A stretch of DNA of 64,000 nucleotides, from assembly GCA_023512835.1 (NCBI GenBank), contig CM042084.1:57652793-57716792 (forward strand), in the 5' to 3' direction. This stretch comes from Taxillus chinensis. Lineage: Eukaryota > Streptophyta > Magnoliopsida > Santalales > Loranthaceae. Shown here piece by piece: positions 23,359 through 35,094 of this stretch (position 1 is the first letter of the stretch; every line of letters starts with the position of its first letter). The translations under genes were made by a program, and so were the position numbers. Under the pieces are notes generated by a model. That model saw only the letters and a list, made by a program, of their open reading frames with translations, made no database searches and was not told where the DNA came from.

Positions 23359-24772
23359 TGTTGGATCAAACCCAGAATTTGGATGATGCGGATAAAATCT
23401 TATGTAATTTGATTTGAGACATTGCATGTTTTATCCTAAGTTGTTGTAGAAGATATGATATTAATCCGAACCTTCACTCGTGAGAGAAAAGCTGAAGACA
23501 AGATACATAATCCTGATCTGGACAAGATTGAGTGTTATCAAACACTTGGTAAATAACCAAGTCTACACTTCATACGGAATAAGGATCATTCGTGTGGACT
23601 AAACACTTAAAGCTACGGACTAAGGATTCCACATCTTAAAGTTTAAACGGACTAAGTCAAATAGATATGGAATAAGAATCCTAGTCTACATCTCGCACGG
23701 AGTAAGAGAAAGTCATTGCAGAATAAAAAGCTAAGTCTTCTACTCAAGCGGACTAAGGACAAGAAGACATGGAGTAAGGAATCCGAGTCTTTCATACATG
23801 TGGAGTAAGGAACGACTTGTGCGGAATAAGGACACAAGTCCTTTATTCGCATGGAGTAAGGAAAAGTAATGTGAAGTAAGGAATCCAACCTTTTACTCAT
23901 GCGGAGTAAGGATGCGCTGATACGGAGTAAGCCATCTGGTCTTTTCAACTCATGCGGAGTAAGGAAGCGCTGATACGGAGTAAGCTTTCTAGACTTCTCG
24001 TTCATACGGAGCAAGGAAGCGCTGACATGGAATAAGGATTCCAATATCAAACTAACACGAAGTAAGCAACCACTGACACGGAGTAAGGATCCAAGCTTCA
24101 TTAGCACAGAGTAAGGAGCCTTACAACGGATTAAAAATACGTTACTTCAACTTATCTTCTTCGCATTCAAAGTCGTCAGCTTGTTGTGTCCCGATGTAAG
24201 ACAAACTCATTGAGAACCTAAAGCATCTTATATGTGGATCACGCAGATATGTGAACATTACTTTAACTGCATTTGGGAACTCGCACAAACACTTATGTTT
24301 TACAAACCCAAGATTTTGAGCTTCACATTCGCAGCAATCAAGGCAGAGAGAATTCCGAGAAACAGTCAATACTGCACGTTGCTTGGAAGAATAAGTTTCA
24401 AAGATGTTTTTGTTGGATGGTTATATATATTAACACTTGTATATTTTCATATAATGTATGCATAGGCGCAAAAGTGTAAAAGTGTATAAGTGCGTACATG
24501 TACAAGAGCAAATTGAGATAAAATTGGTTAATGTATGAGTAATTGTAAACAGAGTGCTAGAGAGTTTTATAGTAGATCGAAAAGCTTTACAAGCTTTAAT
24601 CTGCTTCTATTTTGTTGTAATTATCTCTTGATAATAAAACAAAAAACTTTCACTATGTGGTTATCTTTCGCATTGATTATATCTCTTAACTAGATAAGTG
24701 TTGTACCAGAGACGAGCAAAAGAGTTTCGATAAGAGCCTATTCACCCCCCTTTAAGCTCCGAGGGACCAACA
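23359..24772 (+). repeat. 5' LTR of the SIRE-type element
   Basis: Starts TGTTGGATCAAACCC and ends GAGGGACCAACA. TATA-like TTATATATAT lies at 24421-24430 and an AATAAA signal at 24633-24638. It aligns to the 3' LTR at a constant offset of 11,736. Roughly a dozen mismatches fall in the first 250 bases, mostly transitions. Confidence 0.95.
23575..24115 (+). repeat. GGAGTAAGGA motif array in the 5' LTR
   Basis: About twenty degenerate copies of (C/T)GGA(G/A/C)TAAGGA recur at 20-50 base spacing. The 3' LTR has the same array. Confidence 0.8.
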
Positions 24773-24774
24773 AG

Positions 24775-24786
24775 TAGTATCAAAGC
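24775..24786 (+). other. Primer binding site (tRNA-iMet type)
   Basis: TAGTATCAAAGC, two bases after the 5' LTR, matches TGGTATCAGAGC at 10 of 12 positions. Confidence 0.8.
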
Positions 24787-24836
24787 AAGTTTTACCTGCT
24801 CAAAGTATAGATCCCACTCTTTCTCTCTCTTATCAA

Positions 24837-27130
24837 ATGGCCGAAGAAAGCTAGCATTTTATTCAATGTTTGCCTTAACTCTGGAGGTGTACAAGAGCCC
24901 CTCCTCAATCGAAGCAGTAGTGAAAATGTCGATCCACCTCAACCTGCTGCTACCGCTGCTCCTCAACCACGGAGTTTTGGTTTCACTCTGACTAAACAGC
25001 CAAAATTCATACCTGAGCTTTTCTCCTAGTGGAAAGCTCGCATGAAGATGTTCATGGTATGTTATGATCATCTCATGTGGTCGTGTCTTCATCAGGAGCT
25101 ACCTATTCCAATGATTATCGGAGAACATGGAGTTAGAAGGCCAAAGACAGATGCTAAACTCACCAATGACGAAAGAGCCTGGCAGTGTGCTAGTGAAAAG
25201 GCTTTGGCATATGTAACATCATCTTTGGACTCCGAAGCTTTCACGGACGTCTAGGGCTGCACGATAGCGAAAGCTGTCTGGGATAAACTGACAATCCTCT
25301 ATGAGGGAAGTCAGTCCCAAATGCAGAACGTCATCTGTACTCTCAGACAAAACTTTGAGAGCTTCAATCATAAACCTGGCGAATCCCTCGAGAGCATCTA
25401 TCGAAGGTTTGGCAAGCTCATTCTTGAGCTGAAAACTGTCAATAAGCATTACACGCAATTCCAAATCAATGACAAGTTTTTTCGCTCCTTGCCGGATCGC
25501 TACTACTCCAAGCAGCTCTAGATGTAAGCTAACAAGAACTGGCAGTATGCTCCCCTTAAAGAACTATACGGAGAGCTACGGACTCATGAGGTCAGGTTCA
25601 AATATACTGACTGAGATGAGAAAATTGTTCGGAAAGAAAATGGTGTAGCTTTTAAAGCTACGGAATGTCTCAGCATATAGCAGGATGATGATACGGAAGA
25701 GTTAGAGAACTCTAACTCGGACGCTGAAGAAGAAATAGCTCTTCTGGTCAAATCCTTCGTGCGATTCCTGCGGAAAAGCAGAAAAGGATTCAGAAGAGGC
25801 TCCTCATCATCATCCAGAAGGAAGGAGCGATCAGAATCTAGTTCCCAAAACTGCCACAACTGTGGGAAACCAACTCACTGGCCAAGGATTGTAAATCCAA
25901 ATCAAAGGCGGCCGACAAAAGTGATAAGGTTAAACCTCGACGCTCCACCTAAGAGAATAACAAGAACAAGAGGAAGGCATTCGTTATAAAGTACGTCAAC
26001 AGCTCGGAAGAAGAGGAGGAATCCTCTGACGATGAGCCAACCGCGAAGCCAAATGTCTGCCTCATGGCAAATGCTGAGGTACCTTCTATCTCTGAGCTCA
26101 TGAGTAAATTAAAATCTCTTATTGCTGAACCTGATCATGAAAAAAATGAGAGACTAATAATTACTCAAATATACAAAGATATGGAAAGTCAGGCTAAACG
26201 TCTTGAATTTACTATTGCAAGACTTGAAAATGACATAGCTGACTTTAGGAGTAAAGAGGCTTGGTATCATGACCTTAGAGCTGAAAATCATTTGCTAAAT
26301 ATCAAGCTAACTGGCCTAACTATTAATCTGAAAAACTCGAGAACGAATTTGAAAAGGAAAAATAAATAAATCGTAAGTGGCTAAAATCGAGAGAAATAGC
26401 CTCTACGTTTAGGACTGATCTGGACGACATCTGAGTTAAACCTGGCCTTGGCCCTGAACCATCTACATCCACACAAGCTATTGAGTGTCCCTCAGATTTC
26501 ATTCCGAAACTAACCAACCTTTATTCCGTTAGTACATCTAAACCGTTGGATGGTTTCATTTCAGGTGGCACCATAGTTTACGACTGTGGAAGTGAGGCTG
26601 TTACTGCTAATCTCGAAGTAGTAGCACCCATACCTAAAGATGAAGGGAAGGCTGCTGCAGTTAAAGCCGAAACTGTAGCACCCAAAAAGAAAGGAAAGGC
26701 TAAGGCTTATGCATCTAGGGCCAAGAGCGCGTCACCCAATCACAAAGGACTAGGCCATAGGGAACAGTGTAGAAAACCTGTAAAACCTAAGAAACTTGTA
26801 TCCCCTGTTTGTGCTCCGTATCATAGTGTCTGTTCTATTTGTAGAGAAATAGGTCATTATCACTCTGAGTGTTGGAGTCTATCTGATGACTGGTTTTGTA
26901 ATCAAGTTCATATTTATAAAGATCAGTTCATCAAAAAGGGTTTTTCTAGCAAATCAAAATCAAAATCTCAAAGGAGTATCTCTCCCAAGAAAACCCAAAT
27001 AAAAGAAGCAACTGACACTAACAAAGTAAAGTCAACTAAGAAAGCTAAAGTTCCTAACAAAGCAAAATCTAAAACAAGTTTGAGCACAAAAAGTGTAAAC
27101 TGTTGTCTTACAGGAGCATATATGGAATTC
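24837..27130 (+). pseudogene. gag of the SIRE-type element
   Basis: ATG at 24837 in MAEES, then a stop. Gag blocks are recognisable: SFGFTLTKQPKF, KALAYVTSSLDSEAF, AKAVWDKLTILYEGS, ESLESIYRRFGKLI and FFRSLPDRYYSK (about 24975-25515). A first CCHC knuckle starts at 25852 (CHNCGKPTHW). Its last cysteine is recovered only in another frame, so one base is lost there. A coiled-coil stretch lies at about 26064-26360. A second knuckle CSICREIGHYHSEC (CX2CX4HX4C) lies near 26833. Lys/Ser-rich sequence follows. Several stops are present, so no full Gag can be made. Confidence 0.8.
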
Positions 27131-30100
27131 ATTGCCAGACCACTTGAAGTTAAAGATCAATCAAAGCAAGTGGATACTCGATAATGGATGCTCCGGACAT
27201 ATGACGGGTGATCAATCTCTGCTCGTAGAAGTTGTTGACAAACGAGACCCATCCGTATCATATGACGACAACAGTAAAGGTAAGACTGTGGGGCATGACA
27301 CTTTAACCAGCGGTTGTGTATCAATTACTAAGGTTGCACTAGTCGAAGGTTTGAAGCATAATCTGCTGAGTGTTAGTAATTTATGTGACAAAGGATTTAC
27401 TGTTTCCTTTATGTCCAACACCTGCACAGTTAGGGAAAACTTATCTGGAGATATTAAGTTATCTGTATTAAGAGATGGGGACATATATTCAGTGGTCTTA
27501 AGAAATAATTCTTTTGACCCTGTATGTTTCCCCACTAAAGCGTCAAATGAAGAAAGTTGGCTATGGCACAAGCGTTGCGCTCATTTAAATTTTAAAACTT
27601 TGTCTAAACTAGCATTGCTTGACTTGGTCAATGGTTTGCCCAAACATAAATACTTCAGAGACTCTCTCTATCGAGAATGCCAACTCGGCAAGCAAACCAA
27701 GTGTAGCTTTAAGAGCAAATCAATTAATTCAATAACTGCTCCTTTGCAACTTCTTCATATGGACCTTTGTGGTCCCATTTCAATTGCTTCTCTTGCTGGT
27801 GCGAGATATACCCTTGTGGTTATCGATGACTTCACAAGGTATACATGGGTGATGTTCCTGAAATCAAAGAATCAAACCTTTGAACATCTAATAGATCTCT
27901 TCAACTGGATAAGCAATTCACAAGGACTGAGCATTAAATGCATTAGGAGTGATCATGGTACGGAATTTGACTTTTCCGATATGAGATCAAATTGTTTTGA
28001 ACAGGACATTCAGCACAACTTCTCTACGCTTAGGACTCTACAACAAAATGGAGTTGCTAAGCGTAAGAATCACACTTTAGTCGAAGCTGGTAGATCAATG
28101 TTAGTAGGGGCAAAGCTTCCTCTTAGTCTATGGGCTGAAGCTATGTCCACTGCATGCTATGTTCAGAACAGAACTCTTATCAATAAGGCTACCATGAAAA
28201 CACCCTATGAGATGTAGAGAGGCAGGAAGCCGTCAATCTCTCATTTCAAAGCTTTTGGGTGTGCTTGCTACGTGTTAAACAACGACAAAGAGGCCCGGAG
28301 TAAATTTGAGCTAAAATCCGATAATGGGATCTTTGTCGGATACTCATTACACAGCAAGGCTTATCGCATCTTCAATAGAAAACGTTTAACAATTGAAGAA
28401 TCTATCCATGTTGATTTTGATGAATCTAACCTTGATTGGTCAAGTATAGGATCTTCAAATTCAAATGTGCAAGATCATGCAGATGCGATTGATTATTCTC
28501 AGCACCAACATGTTCCTGCCATATCTCCTGATGAATCACCGAGCACCAGAGATACAAGAAGAAATGTCATTGATGATGCTTCCGAAGATTTGGACTCAGG
28601 ACTTCCACTCAACTCCGGACCAATTATTACGGACATCAATAACACCGGAGAACCCTCTAGTCCGTCCGGATCAGTTAATACTGAAAGTCACAGTGCCGAA
28701 GAACCTCAAAGTACTTCTGGAACTGTTCATCATACAGATATAACAGGCCTAGAAGAAGCTCAACCAGCTGATGTACAAGATCCACCCGATTTGGCAGAGC
28801 TTCAAATTGTTAATTACTCACTACCACTTGCGCAGAACTATAGGTGGAATCGAAACCACCCATTAGAACAAGTGATTGGTGATCCTACTGTTAGAGTAAG
28901 AATGAGGGCAGCCACCTCAAACTTGTGTCTCTACTCTTGTTTTCTATCACAGATAGAGCCAAAGGTGGTGGATGAAGCCCTTCAAGATTCAAATTGGATA
29001 GACGCTATGCAAGAAGAGCTTAATCAGTTCAAGAGGAACGAAGTGTGGACACTCATACCAAGGCCGAAATTGTAACAAGTCATTGGAGTTAAATGGGTGT
29101 TCCGGAACAAACTGGATACTGATGGAATAGTAATCCGGAACAAAGCTCAACTGGTAGCCAAAGGATATTATCAAGAAGAAGGCATTGATTATGACGAAAC
29201 CTTTGCTCCAATAGCTAGACTTGAGGCGATCCGAATGTTCTTGGCGTATGCATCATATGAAAACTTCACAGTTTTATCAAATGGATGTCAAGAGCGCTTT
29301 TCTAAATGGAGATCTTCAAGAGGAAGTTTATGTTGAACAACCTCCGGGCTTCGTTGAACACAGGCTGAACATATGGTATATAAACCACGGAAAGCCTTGT
29401 ACGAATTGAAGCAAGCTACAAGAGCCTGGTACGACACACTGTCAAAATTCTTGTTTGAACACAATTTCAGAAAAGGGAAGATTGACACCACGTTATTCCT
29501 GTGAAAAGAGAAAGGACATTCTTTGATCGTACAAATCTACGTGGATGACATCATTTTTGGATAATCTAATCCGAAGTTTTGTGAAGAATTTGCGAAGTTG
29601 ATGACTGACAAATTTGAAATGAGCATGATGGGAGAATTATCGTACTTCCTTGGAATAGAGGTTAAACAAATGAAGGATGGAATCTTCATCAACCAAGCGA
29701 AGTACACACGGGACTTAATCAAGAAGTTCGGAATGCAAAACTCAACTCCTGTGAAGACTCCCATGCCAGTCAGTGCCAAGTTAGATCCTGATCTTAACAG
29801 AAAATCAGTGAATGTGACTAAATACAAAGGGATGATAGGATCATTGTTGTACCTTACAGCAAGTCGCCCAGTTATTATGTTTGTAACTTGCATCTGTGCA
29901 AGATATTAGGCGAATCCCAAAGAGTCACACATGCTTCATGTAAAACGGATATTGCGGTATCTCAAAGGGACAGTGAATTTGGGACTTTGGTATCCAAAGG
30001 AGTCCAACTTCTCTTTATTCGGATATTCAGATGCTAATTTTACCGGGTGTTGCATCGACAAGAAGATCACCAGTGGTACATGTAATGACCCATGAGTGGG

Positions 30101-30709
30101 TGTTAGTCCCACATTGCTTGGTGAGGAGAACAAAGTCCTCCTTATAGGAGGGGATGGATACCTCACCTCACAGAACGCGTTTTGGGCGAGGCCCAAAAAC
30201 AAAACCGTGCGGAGCCAGCCATGAGGGCGAGGCCCAAGACCGGTATTGTGTGATCCCCGAGAATAGCCCACCATACCGTCACAACCACTCATGGGTCATT
30301 ACGACATGTTAGTTCCTTAGAAACAGATTGATTTCATGGTTCAATAAGAAGTAGAATTCCATATCAACCTCTACTACTGAGGCGGAATATATAGCTGCTG
30401 GGAGTTGCTACACAGCTTCTTTGGATGCAAAGTTAACTTACTGACTACGGTTTCAATATGATGTATGTTCCATTATACTGCGACAACATGAGTGTGATTG
30501 CCATCAGCAACAATCCTGTCATGCACCCAAAGACAAAGCACATTGAAGTCTGGTATCACTTCATCCGAGATCATGTTCTCAAAAAGCACATATCTCTCGA
30601 ACATGTTGCTATGGATGATCAACTCGCAGACATACTCACCAAGCCCCTACCTGATGCAAGATTCTCTGTACTACTCTTAAAATTAGGTATGCTTGACCTT
30701 ACTGCATAG
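27131..30709 (+). pseudogene. pol of the SIRE-type element (protease, integrase, RT, RNase H)
   Basis: Protease motif is WILDNGCSGHMTGD near 27172; the usual D-S/T-G is D-N-G. The integrase zinc finger is WHKRCAHLNF ... YRECQLGK, its first cysteine replaced by Tyr. The core has MDLCGP, IRSDHGTEF and QQNGVAKRKN near 28050, where the catalytic Glu is Lys. RT blocks are [47 protein letters not shown] and YVDD at 29538-29549. RNase H starts near 29925 and is broken at 30083-30303 by a 221 bp insertion. It resumes with TEAEYIAAGS, YCDNMSVIAISNNP and QLADILTKPL. Stops (for example 28215, 29073) and frameshifts near 27168 and 29275 inactivate it. Confidence 0.9.
30083..30303. mobile_element. 221 bp inverted-repeat insertion inside RNase H
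   Basis: It begins TAATGACCCATGAGTGG and ends CCACTCATGGGTCATTACG, giving about 17 bp inverted ends. ACATG flanks it on both sides (30078-30082 and 30304-30308). Removing it and one ACATG restores RNase H reading around S-G-T-C. The inside is GC-richer than the host, with GGGCGAGGCCCAA twice (about 30183 and 30220). No coding capacity. Superfamily not assigned. Confidence 0.8.
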
Positions 30710-32256
30710 TTTTTAATTTATTCATCCAATAGTATATCTTTCAAAACATGCATCATGCTTTATGATGAGCATTAGACACTTACTGTACATAATGCCGATC
30801 ATTTTTACTTGTGTCATGCATAATGTTTCTGATAATTTTCTCATACTTTCATTTGGGAGGATGCTTGTGTTTTGCGATTGAAGTCGCTTAAGCTAACATA
30901 ATTAAAGATATATGAATAAAACATCCTTAGGATTTCATGATTCCAATTTTCATTTATCACCACTTGTCCTAAGCTATTTCATATTGATTATATTATTAAC
31001 ATGCCTAGTGGATGAAAACACAGTTGCAGTCTGATCAGCTTCTGAAGTGGAGTTTCCTAAAGGATAGACAGCATTTTCTCATGACTAAATTATTAGGCTG
31101 GAAATGTCCATCGAGAGCATCACATGATCTAACGGGAGTAAATGCTTTATTCATTATCCAAGTAATACCCCCCTTATATGTCTCGTGACCTCTTTTCTGG
31201 CTGTCTATCTGAGAGGATCTGATTGGGCATGCATTGTTGAATCGGAATTGTGGCATGATTGGATGTTTTTATTTCTTCAATTGTGCATCTTAATCGGATA
31301 ATCAATTGATTGCAATTGGCATGTGTTCTTTAATCCATTTTCACTCATGAATCTTAATTTGGATAAATCATATAGATTTAATTAATCTTAGCTACGTCGT
31401 TCAACATGACGGTCTCGCTATGTTAACCAATATGAACTTATGTGTTTCTTATTTGACATATGCTTTGATTCAGTAAAAAATGATCGTTAACTCAGATGCA
31501 TGTGTCTCGTATTTATTTTTAATGCATAAGTTTTGATTTTCATTAGTTCGGATTATGCTGTTTTTACTTAGAATATTTGTTTCATATCCGTACTAATCCC
31601 AACCTTTAAAGCTTTTTGTTCTTTTTAGTTTATCTTTGTGAAGAACAGGTTCAGATTCTCTTTGCAATTTCACCGATATATGTCTTGTCTGATGTCTCGG
31701 ATTTGAAGTGTTGTCGTACTTCTCTTCTCTTCGACTTCAAGACAGCAAAGGAATCTACTTCTCTCTTACAATACCTGTTTCTACGGATTCGGTCTGTTTT
31801 TCATCCGGATGTTCTTACCATGGATATCTTTTAATTTGGATGATCATCGGTTCAATTCCTCCTGACTCTTGGAACTCTCAAATTGCGATAAACAACGTAT
31901 TATCTTACATCGCGTATTTTTGAGGAAGAATAATGATGGTCCATTAAATGCAAGTCTCAAGACGGGCAATTTTCCGAAAGAAGGCAAATAGCTATCATAA
32001 ATGCTTGGTTTTCCTACCTCGACGTCATTTCTATATTCGGAGGTGCTCAACTATCAAGGCTAATGACATCAGATTGTCAGGCAGTTCACTGTTCATCTTG
32101 CTTAATCCCTAGACCTGCTGGCAACCAAGGACTCAGTCTTATATATACTGGATATTCACACGCAGCACGAGTTTACACTTTCCAAATCTCTAAACCCTTG
32201 TCGCTCTTTCAATCTCCAAAGCCTAGCCTCCTTTCCCCTCTCCATCTTCAATCTCA
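30710..32256 (+). other. Noncoding spacer between pol and the extra ORF
   Basis: 1.5 kb of AT-rich sequence with no recognisable coding region. It corresponds to the spacer after pol in SIRE-type elements. Short frames on both strands carry no motif. Confidence 0.6.
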
Positions 32257-34945
32257 ATGGCACCCAAAACCGCACTCTCCGCCACCTAGTTGATTGGAAC
32301 GCTATTTCCAATCCTCCGATATGGTTTCTGGAACTACGCCCATTGCTTGAAGCCAGCCATCTCTTAGACCTTGTCTCTCATCCAGTTGATCTCCTTATCG
32401 ACGACATTGCAGAGTACTATCGGAAGATCCACTGCACCTCGACTCCATTCGTTCCACCGTCTAGGGCAAATCCATTGTCATCACCCCGAACGTCCTTCAT
32501 GCCGCTCTCTATCTTCCTTCCAGTACTCATCAGCGACCGGACCTAGAGCCGATGGCAACTTCCATGGGCTGCACTTACAAGGGGAAGGAATACAAGGTGA
32601 AGTCCTTCCAAGGTCGCTACCGATGTATGACGATCATCTTGAGCCGATGCCTACTGGCTTGCACAATAGCCCTGGACTCCATCCCGTACGACCTGCTTCT
32701 GGCCATGTACGGAGTCTTTGAGGGTCTCCTGATGGATTGGGGGACTTTCTTGTTCAGACTGCTGGGGAACAACCCAAAGAATCAATCTTTTGGGCGAATA
32801 CTCAGCATTGTTTTCAGGCATCTGTGTCCGTCCCATTTCAACAGAGATAACGTTATCACTTTTCCCCAGGCCTACTATCTCCGACATCTTACGCCTGACG
32901 GGAATCTGACGGCACGCCGGCCCTCTGCTGCTACCCGCCTTCTCTCCGCACCGGAATAACAAGACAGTTCAGTTGGTGACCCAGCCGATAACTCTGCCCC
33001 CGAGGTCAGCTCTGCCCACCGGTCCTCACAGATTTGGTCCGTAGCCGCTCCCTCCATCTCCCTAGGCGCCCAGCACAGCGTTCACGCAGACCCTTCCGAG
33101 GTTACGGGGCCGTCTCATCCACGTTATCCTCCGGCTGATTCACCAGCACCTTCTGCTGTTGATGTCCCCGCACCCTATTCTCCCGCTGTTGCTGTTGATG
33201 CTGTTGTTGCTGCGATAGTGGCTGATGTCTCGGACTCTCCTCCAGAAGCTCCCTTGCCTCCACTTCCTCAACCACGGGACTACCTCGACCATCTCTCCAC
33301 TGACACCATAACGGACATATGGTTCCGTTTTAGCCTAGCCTGCACAGCCTCCATCCCTGACAATAACCTCCGAGTATATTACGCTCGCAACACCCAAACC
33401 CCAGAGGACATGATCATTTGGAACTTGGATCATAGCTTTCTTATGCCAGCCTCCATTCCGGACGTTCCATTCTTTGTTACCTCTGGACCGGCCCATGACG
33501 CACAGGTTTCCTCCCCTGCTGAGGCCAGGCCCGCTTCTCCGACTACAGCCATCCCCGTTGTTGACTTCTCTGGTCAAAGCAGATCTACTGCACTGGATGC
33601 CTTCGATGCTCTGGATGCCCCCTCTGCTGCTGCTACTAACCGACCCCTCTCTCCAGCGGATGACTCTTCTACCCAATGTACTCCTACACCTCTTCATGCG
33701 GGGGAGTCCTCTAAAGCCCCGGAGTTAGCGCTTGGACATGCCTCTTTTGGCATGGTTCACTCCGATGTTGTGCTCTCCGCCTAGCTAGACCAACACGCCC
33801 AAGCCCAAAGTGCCCAAATTTCCGCCATCGCCGTCAAGGTTGATGCTCTTGGCGCCCAACTCCTCTCCGCCCTAACCGACTCTTCCACTTCCATCGAGTA
33901 GAAGATGGATCTTGTCGCCTCGTTCGTGCATTCCCTGTTAACCTCATTTGTGGACTTGGCGCACACGATGGCTCGACCTCGTGCCGCTCCTTGGCGATTT
34001 GCCAAAACGGGGAAGAAAGTGTCATCTGATCCTTCTGCACCTTCCTTAGCTCCTGCTGGAAAGCGGCCTGCATCTACACTACTTCCGAGGGTGCACCCAA
34101 ACGCAGCCGCTTCTCTCAGCCCAGCTCCTCCTTTGTCCTCTACATCTGCGGCTGTCACCTTCCTCCCATCATACGTGGAACTTGATCCATATGATGTGGA
34201 TGTAAGTATTTTCAATGAAATGACCAAGTATGCCGCGTTTACTGTCAAGTGAAGATTTCTATCCGAAATGTACCCGTTCTCCCCCAAAGATATTCAGACT
34301 CTATGTTCTGAGAAGGGTTTGTTTACCACATAAGACATAGACAACTTCTCTCGGGCGGTAAAGATGGAGATGAGGTTGTTTCTGTCTCTATACAAGGACG
34401 GACACTTATTTGATGTCTTGCCATGTTGGTTTGAGGGTTATCTTCCAAAAGTAGCCCACATCTGGACCTTCATCGACGAAACTGCTGAGGATAGCAAACC
34501 TTGGAAAAATCTTTCAACTATCCTCATTCTGTACCGGGTCATGACACCGCACTTCATGCTAGTTGCCTTTCTGATTCCGTCCAAGCAGATGCTCTTGATT
34601 GATTCTCATCAAGTTGTGGAGAACAACGTTAGAAAGAATCAATGGGAACCACTGCGTCTTTGACTGATAGAAGCAGTAAAGCAATCCGGGCTTTATGAAG
34701 AAATGGGCCAAACTCCTTTGGCTCCAACTGAAAAGCTGAAGGCGGTGATTCGGAGCAAGAAATAAGTGCCACAACAGCCCGATAGAGATAGCTGCGGAGC
34801 CTTTGTCTGTTTCTTCATCAAGTCGTTCATAAAGGTGGATAAAGACTGGAACAACATCCGCAATTATACGATGGAGCAGACAGTGGAGCTTAGAGAGAAG
34901 GCAACAACAATGATCTTCAAGTATAGCAAGCCTTATGTACCTTAA
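32257..34945 (+). pseudogene. Extra ORF of the SIRE-type element with C-terminal Ulp1-like (C48) protease domain
   Basis: ATG at 32257 (MAPKTALSA). Frame shifts near 32290 and 32425 lead into one frame that holds to the terminator TAA at 34943-34945. That frame is broken only by stops at 32462, 32957, 33782, 33899, 34250, 34331, 34661 and 34763. The N-terminal part (about 32300-32900) has ITPNVLHAALYLPSS, KGKEYKVKSFQGRYRCM and DWGTFLFRLLGNNPKNQ. A long Pro/Ser/Ala-rich linker (about 32960-33780) and a short heptad-like stretch follow. The C-terminus reads PHFMLVAFLIPSKQMLLIDS and PQQPDRDSCGAFVCFF. His (34550-34552) and Asp (34601-34603) are 17 residues apart, and Gln (34775) to Cys (34793-34795) is 6. 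That is the Ulp1 catalytic spacing. SIRE elements usually have an envelope-like ORF here. Function is inferred only. Confidence 0.72.
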
Positions 34946-35083
34946 TGTAAAATTTATGTATCAAGGCTGAATTCTACTGATGTTGCTGATTTAATGGAAA
35001 ATGGAAGTTATCTTTATTTCTGTATGTCATCTTTTTGCTTCACTTACCAGATCAGATTACAAAGGGCTTTAGCATATCCATAA
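34946..35083 (+). other. Short 3' untranslated stretch
   Basis: Noncoding DNA between the extra ORF and the polypurine tract. Confidence 0.6.
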
Positions 35084-35094
35084 TTGGGGGAGAT
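35084..35094 (+). other. Polypurine tract of the SIRE-type element
   Basis: TTGGGGGAGAT directly precedes the 3' LTR start TGTTGCTTC at 35095. Its position and composition fit the plus-strand primer. Confidence 0.85.

Noticed and set aside
23652..24107. 151-codon minus frame with repeated SLLR-type units (and its twin at 35388-35906)
   Set aside because: It reads the GGAGTAAGGA array backwards and occurs in both LTRs of one element, so it is LTR sequence.
23575..24115. CRISPR-like short direct repeats
   Set aside because: Spacing is irregular, units are degenerate and both LTRs have the same array; the DNA is a plant nuclear genome.
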